In this document: positions 36,437-44,350 of the stretch, one piece after another | Layout: each line of letters opens with the position of its first letter | Numbering within the stretch: position 1 is the stretch's first letter | Source of the DNA: Maribellus sediminis | GTDB taxonomy: Bacteria; Bacteroidota; Bacteroidia; Bacteroidales; Prolixibacteraceae | Direction: 5' to 3' | Assembly: GCF_011799805.1 (NCBI RefSeq) | Contig: NZ_WXUB01000003.1 | Span: 1 to 64,000 of the forward strand | Length of the DNA stretch: 64,000 nucleotides | Program-made: the position numbers and the translations under genes | The notes under the pieces: generated by a model | Told to the model about the DNA's origin: nothing | Seen by the model: only the letters and a program-made list of their open reading frames with translations | Database searches by the model: none

Positions 36437-37336
36437 ATGAAAGTATTTATACGGAGATTACTGTATTTTTCAATTTTATTTTTGCTGGTCAACCTGCTGG
36501 CCTACCGGTTTATAGCCGAACCACTTTTGTACAAAGGCTATTTTATTCCAAAACGTGAAATGCAAAATTACCGTAGCTTTTTACTTGGCGATTCGCATGC
36601 CAAAGCCATCCGGCAAACCGACCTCGATCGATTAAAAATCTTCAACCTGGCTTACGATACTGATTCTTATTTCGATTCGGCCTTAAAACTGAAATACCTG
36701 CTGCGGAATCACCTTGCCGACACCGTATACATTTGTGTCGATAACCACACTCTGTCGCAATACCGCGAGGACTGGACAAACAGAAGCCGATCGTTGTACT
36801 ATTCAACCTACAAGGACTACAACAAGTATTACCCAATCAAACATTTCGATTTTTGGGTGAAAAAAAATATTCTTCCATATTTTCCCCTCTTACAAACCAA
36901 AAACTCAAAATTATTCAAAAAGTATCTTATCAGCCGTATACAAAGTGAAGTACCGCGCAACTTCGACAATTTTGATATTTCTACAATTCCCGATGAACAG
37001 CTGAAAGCAAGAAGTGTTAAGCGGGTTAAAACACAATTCCCGGATGAGAAACAATCGGAAAAGTTAAACAATACGCTGGAAGAAATGATCGTTATTTGTG
37101 CAAAAAATGATGTTGCCGTTTACGGCATAAAATTTCCCTTACCTGCTGAGTTTATCTATGCGATGGGCGATAAATCGTATAAAGCTGATTCGGTGTTTGT
37201 GAAACATGATCTGCCTGTGCTCGACTTTACAGATGCATTCCCCGACAGTACACACTTTTTCAGAGATCAGGATCATGTGAATTATAAGGGATCGGAAGTA
37301 TTAGCGCGAATGTTAAAAGACGAAATTTCAAATTGA
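36437..37336 (+). CDS. SGNH-hydrolase-like partner of the MBOAT acyltransferase
   Basis: 299 residues. One N-terminal membrane helix (LLYFSILFLLVNLLAYRFI), then an extracytoplasmic domain with block I FLLGDSHAKA (Ser in GDSH) and the C-terminal DQDHVNYKG (Asp-x-x-His dyad). This is the SGNH/AlgJ-like plan of proteins that complete acyl transfer outside the membrane. It follows the MBOAT gene by three bases. It converges on the VTC-type polymerase gene with 16 bases between. Confidence 0.8.
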   Translation: MKVFIRRLLYFSILFLLVNLLAYRFIAEPLLYKGYFIPKREMQNYRSFLLGDSHAKAIRQTDLDRLKIFNLAYDTDSYFDSALKLKYLLRNHLADTVYICVDNHTLSQYREDWTNRSRSLYYSTYKDYNKYYPIKHFDFWVKKNILPYFPLLQTKNSKLFKKYLISRIQSEVPRNFDNFDISTIPDEQLKARSVKRVKTQFPDEKQSEKLNNTLEEMIVICAKNDVAVYGIKFPLPAEFIYAMGDKSYKADSVFVKHDLPVLDFTDAFPDSTHFFRDQDHVNYKGSEVLARMLKDEISN

Positions 37337-37352
37337 TAGCTTAAAGATATAG

Positions 37353-38063
37353 CTACTCGGGAACTTCACTTCTGAAATGGATCATTCCGGCCAGGAATTT
37401 CGAGTTTTTATCTAAACGAAACGGAAATTGAGTTGTAATCAGATCAACCTCGTTGTTCCATTCCTCATCGTATTTCAGTTCAACCACGGTTTTAAAGTCC
37501 TCGGTAAAAGGCCGGCCAAAATGGTTCCATCCACGCCGCAGGTTATAGAACTCCAGTTTATCGTCGATGGTTACGCGGTACTTTTTATTCCTCGATTCAA
37601 AGTAGCTTCGTTCATACGAGTTAAGTAAAACAGGCTGAAGTTTTGCCACCCGCTCACGCACATCATCAGGAAGGTTTCCGTTCGAAAAAAGGTAGTCGAT
37701 ATCCTGAACGGTAAAATTGTTTTTATCAAAATGAAAAGCCGGCATTTTATACGAGCGTTTTGTGCCTACCAATCCCTTTTTTATTTTGAATTCCAATATC
37801 GGCGATTCAATAGTTCCGAATACATCGCCATACCATCGCAGGCGACATTTCCAGCGGGTTCCGTGACCAAAAAGATTATCGAAAAAACAATCCAGTCCCG
37901 GGGTATCGAAATAAATGTTATTCACGCGCCGGGGTTGGTATACGGAAGAAAAAAATGCCTGGTTTTGCTTAATGACCAACTCGGTGGCCAGGCGCGACAT
38001 ATTGGGCGCAATAAATTTACGCTCGAAACGATAGGTATTTAACTCTGTATAGCCGTTTACCAT
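37353..38063 (-). CDS. VTC-domain polyphosphate polymerase-like protein
   Basis: 236 residues resembling the catalytic tunnel domain of VTC4. Visible are YRFERKFI at the start, NNIYFDT, the basic pair in WKCRLRWYG, EFKIKKG, a central SYERSYF, and the acidic/basic VVELKYDEE near the end. VTC domains polymerise ATP gamma-phosphate into polyphosphate. No membrane part of its own. It is the third gene of the CotH-DUF4956-VTC operon, two bases after DUF4956, which would supply the membrane component. Confidence 0.88.
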   Translation of the reverse strand: MVNGYTELNTYRFERKFIAPNMSRLATELVIKQNQAFFSSVYQPRRVNNIYFDTPGLDCFFDNLFGHGTRWKCRLRWYGDVFGTIESPILEFKIKKGLVGTKRSYKMPAFHFDKNNFTVQDIDYLFSNGNLPDDVRERVAKLQPVLLNSYERSYFESRNKKYRVTIDDKLEFYNLRRGWNHFGRPFTEDFKTVVELKYDEEWNNEVDLITTQFPFRLDKNSKFLAGMIHFRSEVPE

Positions 38064-38065
38064 TC

Positions 38066-38746
38066 TTAAAATGAGTTGTTATCGACAAATGAAACACGTA
38101 CTTCACTACTAACTGCTGTCAGCTTGTTTTTAAAATTCTGAAGATCATCCGGATTTTTTATTTCAATCCAAAATGCTGTTTCAATATTATCAGAAGTTTC
38201 GTCGTAACGCACCAATTTAGAGGCTTTAAAACTGTTTTTCACTACTTCGTCAACACTTTCAAGAGTGGGTTTTCCTTCACCTGCTCCGCTAACAGTAAGG
38301 TAAAGATTTTGCCTGCTTCTTTTCGGAGTACTAAAGTGCCTGATCCAAATAATTCCAAGCAAAACAAAAGCACCAACAATAGTCACCAGTCGCTGATTGG
38401 CTCCCATACCCAAACCAATTGAAATTGTAAGAAACAAATAAGCCAGTTCCTCCGGTTCTTTAATGGCCGAACGAAAACGAACAATGGACAGTGCTCCAAC
38501 CAAACCAAGCGAAAGTGCGAGCGACGATTTTACAATGGAGATGATGAGCATGGTAGTAAATGCCACCAAAAAGAAATTGGCCGCAAAAGTTTTTCGGCCC
38601 GATAGGCTTTTTGCACACCGGGTATAGGTAAATTCAAGTACCAGCGAAAGTATTAAAACAATTCCTGTATTGATTAAAAAATCCACGATCGAGATTTGTG
38701 AACTCTCGGTGATCAAAAACCGTTGAAACAGATTCCATTTATCCAT
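38066..38746 (-). CDS. DUF4956 membrane protein
   Basis: 226 residues with three or four membrane helices in the first half, the hallmark LGLVGALSIVRFRSAIKEPEE, then a further helix pair (TISIGLGMGANQ, IVGAFVLLGIIWI) and a cytoplasmic alpha/beta tail. DUF4956 is repeatedly encoded next to VTC-type polymerases and CotH proteins. Its function is unknown; a channel or anchor for the polymerase is plausible. Spacing to its neighbours is 12 and 2 bases. Confidence 0.9.
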   Translation of the reverse strand: MDKWNLFQRFLITESSQISIVDFLINTGIVLILSLVLEFTYTRCAKSLSGRKTFAANFFLVAFTTMLIISIVKSSLALSLGLVGALSIVRFRSAIKEPEELAYLFLTISIGLGMGANQRLVTIVGAFVLLGIIWIRHFSTPKRSRQNLYLTVSGAGEGKPTLESVDEVVKNSFKASKLVRYDETSDNIETAFWIEIKNPDDLQNFKNKLTAVSSEVRVSFVDNNSF

Positions 38747-38758
38747 TTTTATCTTTTT

Positions 38759-41737
38759 TTATTGATATAATTTAACTGCTAAATTCTCTTCTCTTCCCTC
38801 TATTTTCCTGTCATTGAGTTCCAACACCGAACCGAGTTCAATTTGATGGAACACGACCTTGTTTTTAAGTTTGAGATTATCTATTTTGATGCTAGCCGGA
38901 CCATATTCCGGTTTTTTAACAAAGGCGACAAGACCGTATTTCACACCGTCAATTTCAATTCTGTCGAGCGTTAAACGGCTTAAATCTTTCGATGCAATAC
39001 CAATGTTTGCATTTTCAATTTTAACATCGCTCACATTCAGTTCCGATTTTTCACCTCCCGAAATGGCCTTATCTCCAATTTCAAACATTTGGCAATCATT
39101 GATCGCCACTTGGCTCCCGGAAAAATCAATAGCATCGTTGCCAATATTTTCAAAGGTACAATTCCGCACTGTTCCGGTACAAAAATCCGAATCAAAAGCG
39201 TCGGCAAATGTATGCTTAAATTCGCAATTGTTCACACGGAAGTCCGACCGGACGACATTCAAGGCATCGTCGCAATTCTTATTTCGTTCAAACCTGCAGT
39301 ACTCCAACTCAACATCTGATTCGTAGATATTTACTGCAGCCGGCGAAAACCAACCACTGTGGTTCATATTGCTCAACTGGGAGAAGTAAGTGTAAGAAAA
39401 CCGCGATTTGCCGGCAGCCTGAAGAATATTAAATCCATTGGCTGAACTATCGCTTGAATGAATATATACCGGCTGCGAAGCATTTCCCATAGAAACCACC
39501 GGTGCGAAACAAAAGAAACCGGCACCATGTGTAAAATCAATAGTCGTTCCTGCTTTTATAAAAACTTTAAATGAGTTAGGAATTACTACATCTTCCGAAA
39601 AATTATAGTTCCCTTCAAAAAGTACAGAGTCACCTGAAAATGTTAAGTCGGGATGCAGAGGCTGAGCCAGCAAAACCTGCCGTGCCGATTTTTCTTTGGG
39701 TGCCGCCCATTGGCTGATCATCGCTTCAAACATTTCGGTGCCCACTGCAAACAACAGCTTTTCAGGAACGCCTTCCTTAATCTTAAAATCAAGACTCTTA
39801 GCCACAATTCCTTTGGAGGGTTCGATTACCGGTTTATCATCAAAACTAAGCGGCAGTGACTTCTTCATAAAAGCACCCAGAATTTTTACATCTGTATTGG
39901 CATGATTAAAAACCGATAGTTTCTTTTCAGATTTATCGAAATAAGCATGAACCTGTTGAACTATTAAATTCGCATTGGCTCCCTGTAATGTTCCCGGATG
40001 ATAGCGTTCTATCTTTTTGCTCTGTAGTTTTGCACCCAGTTCTCTTAGGTTTTTCCGAATGTTTTCAAGGTTATTATCAATAAACGCAGCCTGTTCCTGT
40101 ATATACGAAAAGTCGGCATTGTAATACGGAAATTCCACCTGAAGCAAGGTGGTTAGCGAATCGATCTCACTTTTATTTTCTGCGATAATGCCCGCAACAA
40201 ACTCTTTGGCGCTATACTTTTTGAGGCACGTAAGGTATTCTTCACAAAACACCGGATTTTCGAAAGGTTTGTAAAGCATCAAATCCATGCGCGACAACTG
40301 GTCGACTTTATCGGCCGGAAACAATCCGTTAATGCGTTCATCAATCCGCTTATAGATTCCGTCTTCGATATAGCCGTCAAAAGCAATAGGTTCGAGCAAA
40401 CAGGTAACCGGGTTATAGTAAAACCTGAGGTTATGCCAGGCAAAACCATGATAAGCCTGTGTGAGATCGAGCAGTGCATAATAAGCTGCCAGTTTTTTCA
40501 CGTCAAAAACATCGGTAACCGGTGCGCTTGAAAACTTAAACTGCGTAAGCAAAGTCTCAGCCTCCTCAAATTGTTTCACCTTTAATGAATCTTTTATCAC
40601 GCCACCGATTCCAAATGGGATGATCTGAGCTGCGCCGTAGTAATCCACGTCCCAGTTCTGCCCGCTGAGCCTTGTTTCTCGTATCTGGTCCCAGAAAAGC
40701 GTTTCATCAAAACGGATAATCGGCCCTTCCCGCCTGTTCTTATTTTCAACCAGTTGCTTTTCAAAATGCTCTTCCCAGGCATAAACCCCCCTCGATTCGC
40801 TGTTTATTTCGATGGGAATAAAACCATAACGGGTAGTTAAAACATCTTCATGTAAATAAATCTTGTGTGCGAACCATTCATTTAAAAAATGGCGTGTTGA
40901 GGGATTCTGGACGGAAAAAGTCAGCATCCCGTCCCAGGCAAAACCCTTTTTAAATTTTAGACGGTATGACCATTTGTCACCGTAAAGATGATCGATCAGA
41001 TCGCCCTTCAAGCGAAGCTCACCATTTAAAAAATTATGGCCATCGTAAAGCATCATCGGCACGAAATCGTCGCCCGAGTTCACCAAAACACCCGTTTCAA
41101 AAGCATCAAAACGCTTATTACCAAATGCCTGAAAAAACTGCTCATCCACATACAACCTTAACTTTGGATAACTTTCAAATGAAGCATATTCTTTTTTGTT
41201 CCGATGAATAATCTGCAAGTCATCGAAATAAATCGTATCGGCCGTATTGTTCCATGCATAGATCTTTACCTTTCCGCTGAAATAATTCGGAGGCACGTAA
41301 TATTCCAGTTCAATCTTTTCCCATCCGTCTTTTCCTTTTTCAACCACATTGTCCGAGGCCTCGTAACCGCCTACTTCTCCTCCGTCGGCAACAATAAGAC
41401 CGCTTTCGGCAGGGCTTTTTCGCCAGACTGTAATTTCAAGGTAATCGTCGGGTTTAACATCATTCAATTCGGTGGTCATTCCAAAACGATTCCCCGGATA
41501 AAGTTTGCTCGAATAAGTTCCGGATAATGCTGCTTCATCCGATCGTGTATTGGTGTTCGAAAACAGGATATCACTTCCATTCTTTTCCAGAAATCTTTTA
41601 CCATCCACGGCTATTTGTTCTGCATCGCACATGTACACAACTTGCTTTCCTAACTGCGCAGTATTTGTTTTGTTTGTGCAGGCAGCAACCCCGAAAACCA
41701 AAAGAATTGTTAGTATGAATGAAGAATGAAAATTCAT
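38759..41737 (-). CDS. CotH-kinase lipoprotein with beta-helix domain
   Basis: 992 residues. Lipoprotein signal ending in GVAAC (Cys20). Residues about 35-175 are a jelly-roll-like module. Residues about 185-560 are a CotH domain (GELRLKGDLIDHL, KWSYRLKFKK, FSVQNPSTRHFLNEWF, RYGFIPIEINSESRGVYAW, RREGPIIRFDE, and LLEPIAFDGY with the likely metal Asp). The last third (about 690-950) is a right-handed beta-helix with CRFERN, CEFKHT and CTFENIG coils. CotH is an atypical protein kinase in Bacillus spores and in fungal spore coats. First gene of the operon; a -7 box lies 18 bases before the ATG. Confidence 0.88.
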   Translation of the reverse strand: MNFHSSFILTILLVFGVAACTNKTNTAQLGKQVVYMCDAEQIAVDGKRFLEKNGSDILFSNTNTRSDEAALSGTYSSKLYPGNRFGMTTELNDVKPDDYLEITVWRKSPAESGLIVADGGEVGGYEASDNVVEKGKDGWEKIELEYYVPPNYFSGKVKIYAWNNTADTIYFDDLQIIHRNKKEYASFESYPKLRLYVDEQFFQAFGNKRFDAFETGVLVNSGDDFVPMMLYDGHNFLNGELRLKGDLIDHLYGDKWSYRLKFKKGFAWDGMLTFSVQNPSTRHFLNEWFAHKIYLHEDVLTTRYGFIPIEINSESRGVYAWEEHFEKQLVENKNRREGPIIRFDETLFWDQIRETRLSGQNWDVDYYGAAQIIPFGIGGVIKDSLKVKQFEEAETLLTQFKFSSAPVTDVFDVKKLAAYYALLDLTQAYHGFAWHNLRFYYNPVTCLLEPIAFDGYIEDGIYKRIDERINGLFPADKVDQLSRMDLMLYKPFENPVFCEEYLTCLKKYSAKEFVAGIIAENKSEIDSLTTLLQVEFPYYNADFSYIQEQAAFIDNNLENIRKNLRELGAKLQSKKIERYHPGTLQGANANLIVQQVHAYFDKSEKKLSVFNHANTDVKILGAFMKKSLPLSFDDKPVIEPSKGIVAKSLDFKIKEGVPEKLLFAVGTEMFEAMISQWAAPKEKSARQVLLAQPLHPDLTFSGDSVLFEGNYNFSEDVVIPNSFKVFIKAGTTIDFTHGAGFFCFAPVVSMGNASQPVYIHSSDSSANGFNILQAAGKSRFSYTYFSQLSNMNHSGWFSPAAVNIYESDVELEYCRFERNKNCDDALNVVRSDFRVNNCEFKHTFADAFDSDFCTGTVRNCTFENIGNDAIDFSGSQVAINDCQMFEIGDKAISGGEKSELNVSDVKIENANIGIASKDLSRLTLDRIEIDGVKYGLVAFVKKPEYGPASIKIDNLKLKNKVVFHQIELGSVLELNDRKIEGREENLAVKLYQ

Positions 41738-41754
41738 TTATTTTTTTGAAACTG

Positions 41755-41762
41755 CAAAAATA
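41755..41762 (-). promoter_or_regulatory. -7 box for the CotH-DUF4956-VTC operon
   Basis: The reverse strand reads TATTTTTG, an exact TAnnTTTG match, 18 bases before the CotH start codon at 41737. It lies next to the oppositely oriented box at 41782-41789. Confidence 0.55.
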
Positions 41763-41781
41763 GTAATTCAGATACAATTTA

Positions 41782-41789
41782 TAACTTTG
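41782..41789 (+). promoter_or_regulatory. -7 box for the propeller-like secreted protein
   Basis: TAACTTTG, an exact TAnnTTTG match, 16 bases before the ATG at 41806. Only 19 bases separate it from the divergent box at 41755-41762, so the two promoters overlap. Confidence 0.55.
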
Positions 41790-41805
41790 ACAGACTTTTT
41801 TTATT

Positions 41806-43275
41806 ATGTCAAAAATTATCAATATTCTGGCCACTTTACTATTTATTCTACCTGCGGCTTGGGTTTCAGGTCAGGATAAAATTGGAATTGGAAGCAACGA
41901 AGAAGACATTGCATACTCGATGTGCGAGTACAACAACAATTACTTTATTGTTGGTACTACTTGTGAAAGCAAAACAAGCCCGGCAAATTACTATGTGCTT
42001 CAGTTGTACAAAAATGGCAGCATAAAGAATGAGTTCGTTTTTGGCGAAAGTCACCGCGATGTAGGTAAAGATATTATTGTGAATAACAATGGTATTTATG
42101 TGCTGGGAAAAACATGGGATGGCGGTTACCCAAATAACGACATGCTGTTGAGCAAGCTAAATTTTGATGGCGACAGGCAATGGAAAAGTTATTTCGGGGG
42201 ACACCATAACGATCTTGGCCATAGCATGATCCAATTATCAGACGGAAATTTTGCATTGGTTGGATTTAACCGAAGTGTTGATGATTTTGGCAATGTTTAT
42301 CTGGTTAAGGCTGATGAAAACGGAACTTTGATCTGGGAGAATAATTTTGGCGACAACTTTGTTGATCATGGATTTGATGTTGTAGAAGATGCTCATGGTA
42401 ATTTATACGTAGCAGGAACTTATGGCGGATTTTATAATCCAACCAGCACGCATTATAAAAACCCGGATGCCGACATTTTCATTGTAAAAACAAATGCCGA
42501 TGGTGAAGAAATCTGGAGCAAACGATTTGGCGGTGCCGGTCACGATTGGGCAAAAAGTATTATTGCTTCGCCCGACGGAGGTTTTTTTGTTTGTGGATCA
42601 AGCCAAAGTGACGGTGCCGGAAGTTTTGACGTTTTTTTAATGAAAATTGATGATGACGGAAATGAATTGTGGTTTAAAACTTATGGCGGAGTTGAATTCG
42701 AATATGGCGAACAAGTACAACTCAGTAATGATAATCATTTGTACCTGATTGGCACCAGTGCCAGCTTTTCAAACGATTATACTACCGATCATTACCTGGT
42801 AAAGACAGATCTTAACGGCAATATCATCTGGTCTAAAAATTATGGCAGTACCGAGTCGGATTACAGCAGTTCATTGATTTGCACCGAAGACTCTGGTTGT
42901 GTTTTCGCGGGATGGACCAGAAAAGGACAGATAGGAAAAGAAGACATTGTTTTTTATAAAATTTCGAAAAACGGTGAGCAGGATCTTCTGTCAATTATAC
43001 CGCAAATTAATGATAGCGTTGAGCAAATTTTAATTTACCCCAATCCGGTAAATGATCGTTTCTTTGTTGAAGTTAAATCAGACAGCCAGTCATCGTTTAA
43101 AATACAACTCTATAATTTGAATGGGGCAAAAGTATATAGCGGAGATGTACTTCCAAATTCAAAAACGGTACATAAACCCATCATTTCGAGTGGGACTTAT
43201 ATCTATACCATATCACAAAATTCACAGATCGTTTACAAGGGAAAACTTACTGTTGCTGCTGGTTTTCAACCATAA
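41806..43275 (+). CDS. Type IX-secreted propeller-like surface protein
   Basis: 489 residues. Signal peptide (MSKIINILATLLFILPAAWVSG-Q). Residues about 30-395 consist of repeats with the pattern VxADxDGxxIWxxxFGG (ENGTLIWENNFG, DGEEIWSKRFGG, NGNIIWSKNYGS), as in beta-propeller-like proteins of Bacteroidota. The C-terminal 75 residues form a Por secretion tail: IYPNPVNDRFFVE, LYNLNGAKVYSG, SGTYIYTI. It is thus exported by the type IX system and attached or released at the surface. Ligand unknown. It is divergent from the CotH operon and overlaps the convergent gene at 43247 by 29 bases. Confidence 0.88.
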   Translation: MSKIINILATLLFILPAAWVSGQDKIGIGSNEEDIAYSMCEYNNNYFIVGTTCESKTSPANYYVLQLYKNGSIKNEFVFGESHRDVGKDIIVNNNGIYVLGKTWDGGYPNNDMLLSKLNFDGDRQWKSYFGGHHNDLGHSMIQLSDGNFALVGFNRSVDDFGNVYLVKADENGTLIWENNFGDNFVDHGFDVVEDAHGNLYVAGTYGGFYNPTSTHYKNPDADIFIVKTNADGEEIWSKRFGGAGHDWAKSIIASPDGGFFVCGSSQSDGAGSFDVFLMKIDDDGNELWFKTYGGVEFEYGEQVQLSNDNHLYLIGTSASFSNDYTTDHYLVKTDLNGNIIWSKNYGSTESDYSSSLICTEDSGCVFAGWTRKGQIGKEDIVFYKISKNGEQDLLSIIPQINDSVEQILIYPNPVNDRFFVEVKSDSQSSFKIQLYNLNGAKVYSGDVLPNSKTVHKPIISSGTYIYTISQNSQIVYKGKLTVAAGFQP

Positions 43276-44131
43276 CATCAATGTTAAGAAATTCCCATTC
43301 CAGTTCCCTTTTCACAGGAACATGTCGGAACTCAATCAACCAGTCGGGACCTGCTTTTTCAAGTTCTTCAGGAGTCTGAAATTTACTATGTGTTAAACCG
43401 GCTCCCAAAAATCGGATTCCATCATCGGAGAGCACATCAATTTTTTTGGCCCCCATATCCCCCATAATCAGAATAACCTCAACTCCGCGTTTTTGAACTT
43501 CAATCAATCGCGGGTAAATTTCATCCAGGAAAGTAGCATCAGGGCGATAACAGTTAAAACTGAAGTACCGCAAATTACTTTGCGCGTATCTAGAAGGCTC
43601 CGGCAACCCGGGAACACCTTCCCAAAGGCAATGGTGCATGATCAGGATCAAATGAGAGGATTCAGAAATGGTATCACACAAATTAACTAGAATACGGTAC
43701 TGATCGTCGAGTTGTTCACAATCATATGGGGTTAAGGTTGTATTCAAAACCATATAGCTGATACCCTTATAATGGCTAGTATAGTAAGTTTTTTTACCCG
43801 TCCACTCTTCCAACCATTTCCAGTTTGCATTTCGCGCGTCGTGATTTCCTAAAGTCCAATGCGAATTCGGATGCTTCAGGTTAAATAATCCATCAATGTA
43901 TTCCAATGTTGTGTATTCCAATAATGCTTCCGAGCAAACATCGCCCCCTAACCATATGCTCTCGTAGGCTGACAAGTCAAGTCCTTCAAGACGTGTATCT
44001 ACTTTGTCACCATGCGTATAAAACTGGTAAGTATGTCCGGCAAATAAATATTTAATAGTATCATTCTGAGCCTTACTTTGAATGCAAGCCATGACACCCA
44101 TTAATAACAAACCTAAGAAACTTAGTCGCAT
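43247..44131 (-). CDS. Secreted metallophosphoesterase-like protein (divergent active site)
   Basis: 294 residues with a signal peptide (MRLSFLGLLLMGVMACIQSKA). Conserved motifs seen are GGDVCSE, TLGNHDARN and MHHCLWEG. The first motif, usually DxH, reads AGHTY, and the last, usually GHxH, reads GDMGAKK, so at least two metal-binding positions differ from the classical fold. It could still be active with a changed site, or be a binding protein. Substrate unknown. The 3' end overlaps the propeller gene on the other strand. Confidence 0.75.
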   Translation of the reverse strand: MRLSFLGLLLMGVMACIQSKAQNDTIKYLFAGHTYQFYTHGDKVDTRLEGLDLSAYESIWLGGDVCSEALLEYTTLEYIDGLFNLKHPNSHWTLGNHDARNANWKWLEEWTGKKTYYTSHYKGISYMVLNTTLTPYDCEQLDDQYRILVNLCDTISESSHLILIMHHCLWEGVPGLPEPSRYAQSNLRYFSFNCYRPDATFLDEIYPRLIEVQKRGVEVILIMGDMGAKKIDVLSDDGIRFLGAGLTHSKFQTPEELEKAGPDWLIEFRHVPVKRELEWEFLNIDVMVENQQQQ

Positions 44132-44350
44132 AGCATAGTTTTATAAAATAATTACTTCCCGAAATTATAAAAAACAATATAATCCCGGCACATTACTGCC
44201 ATTAAGCATGAGATACGTAGCTTGCACGATTAGCCATAAATATTGCTTAGGCATCGTCTGTCTCGTTTTATAGGAAGCAGATGGTTGTGCGTTATCAATT
44301 TTCATCATTTATTTATATTTTTACCCCCTACACAGCACATTCTTTTACGT

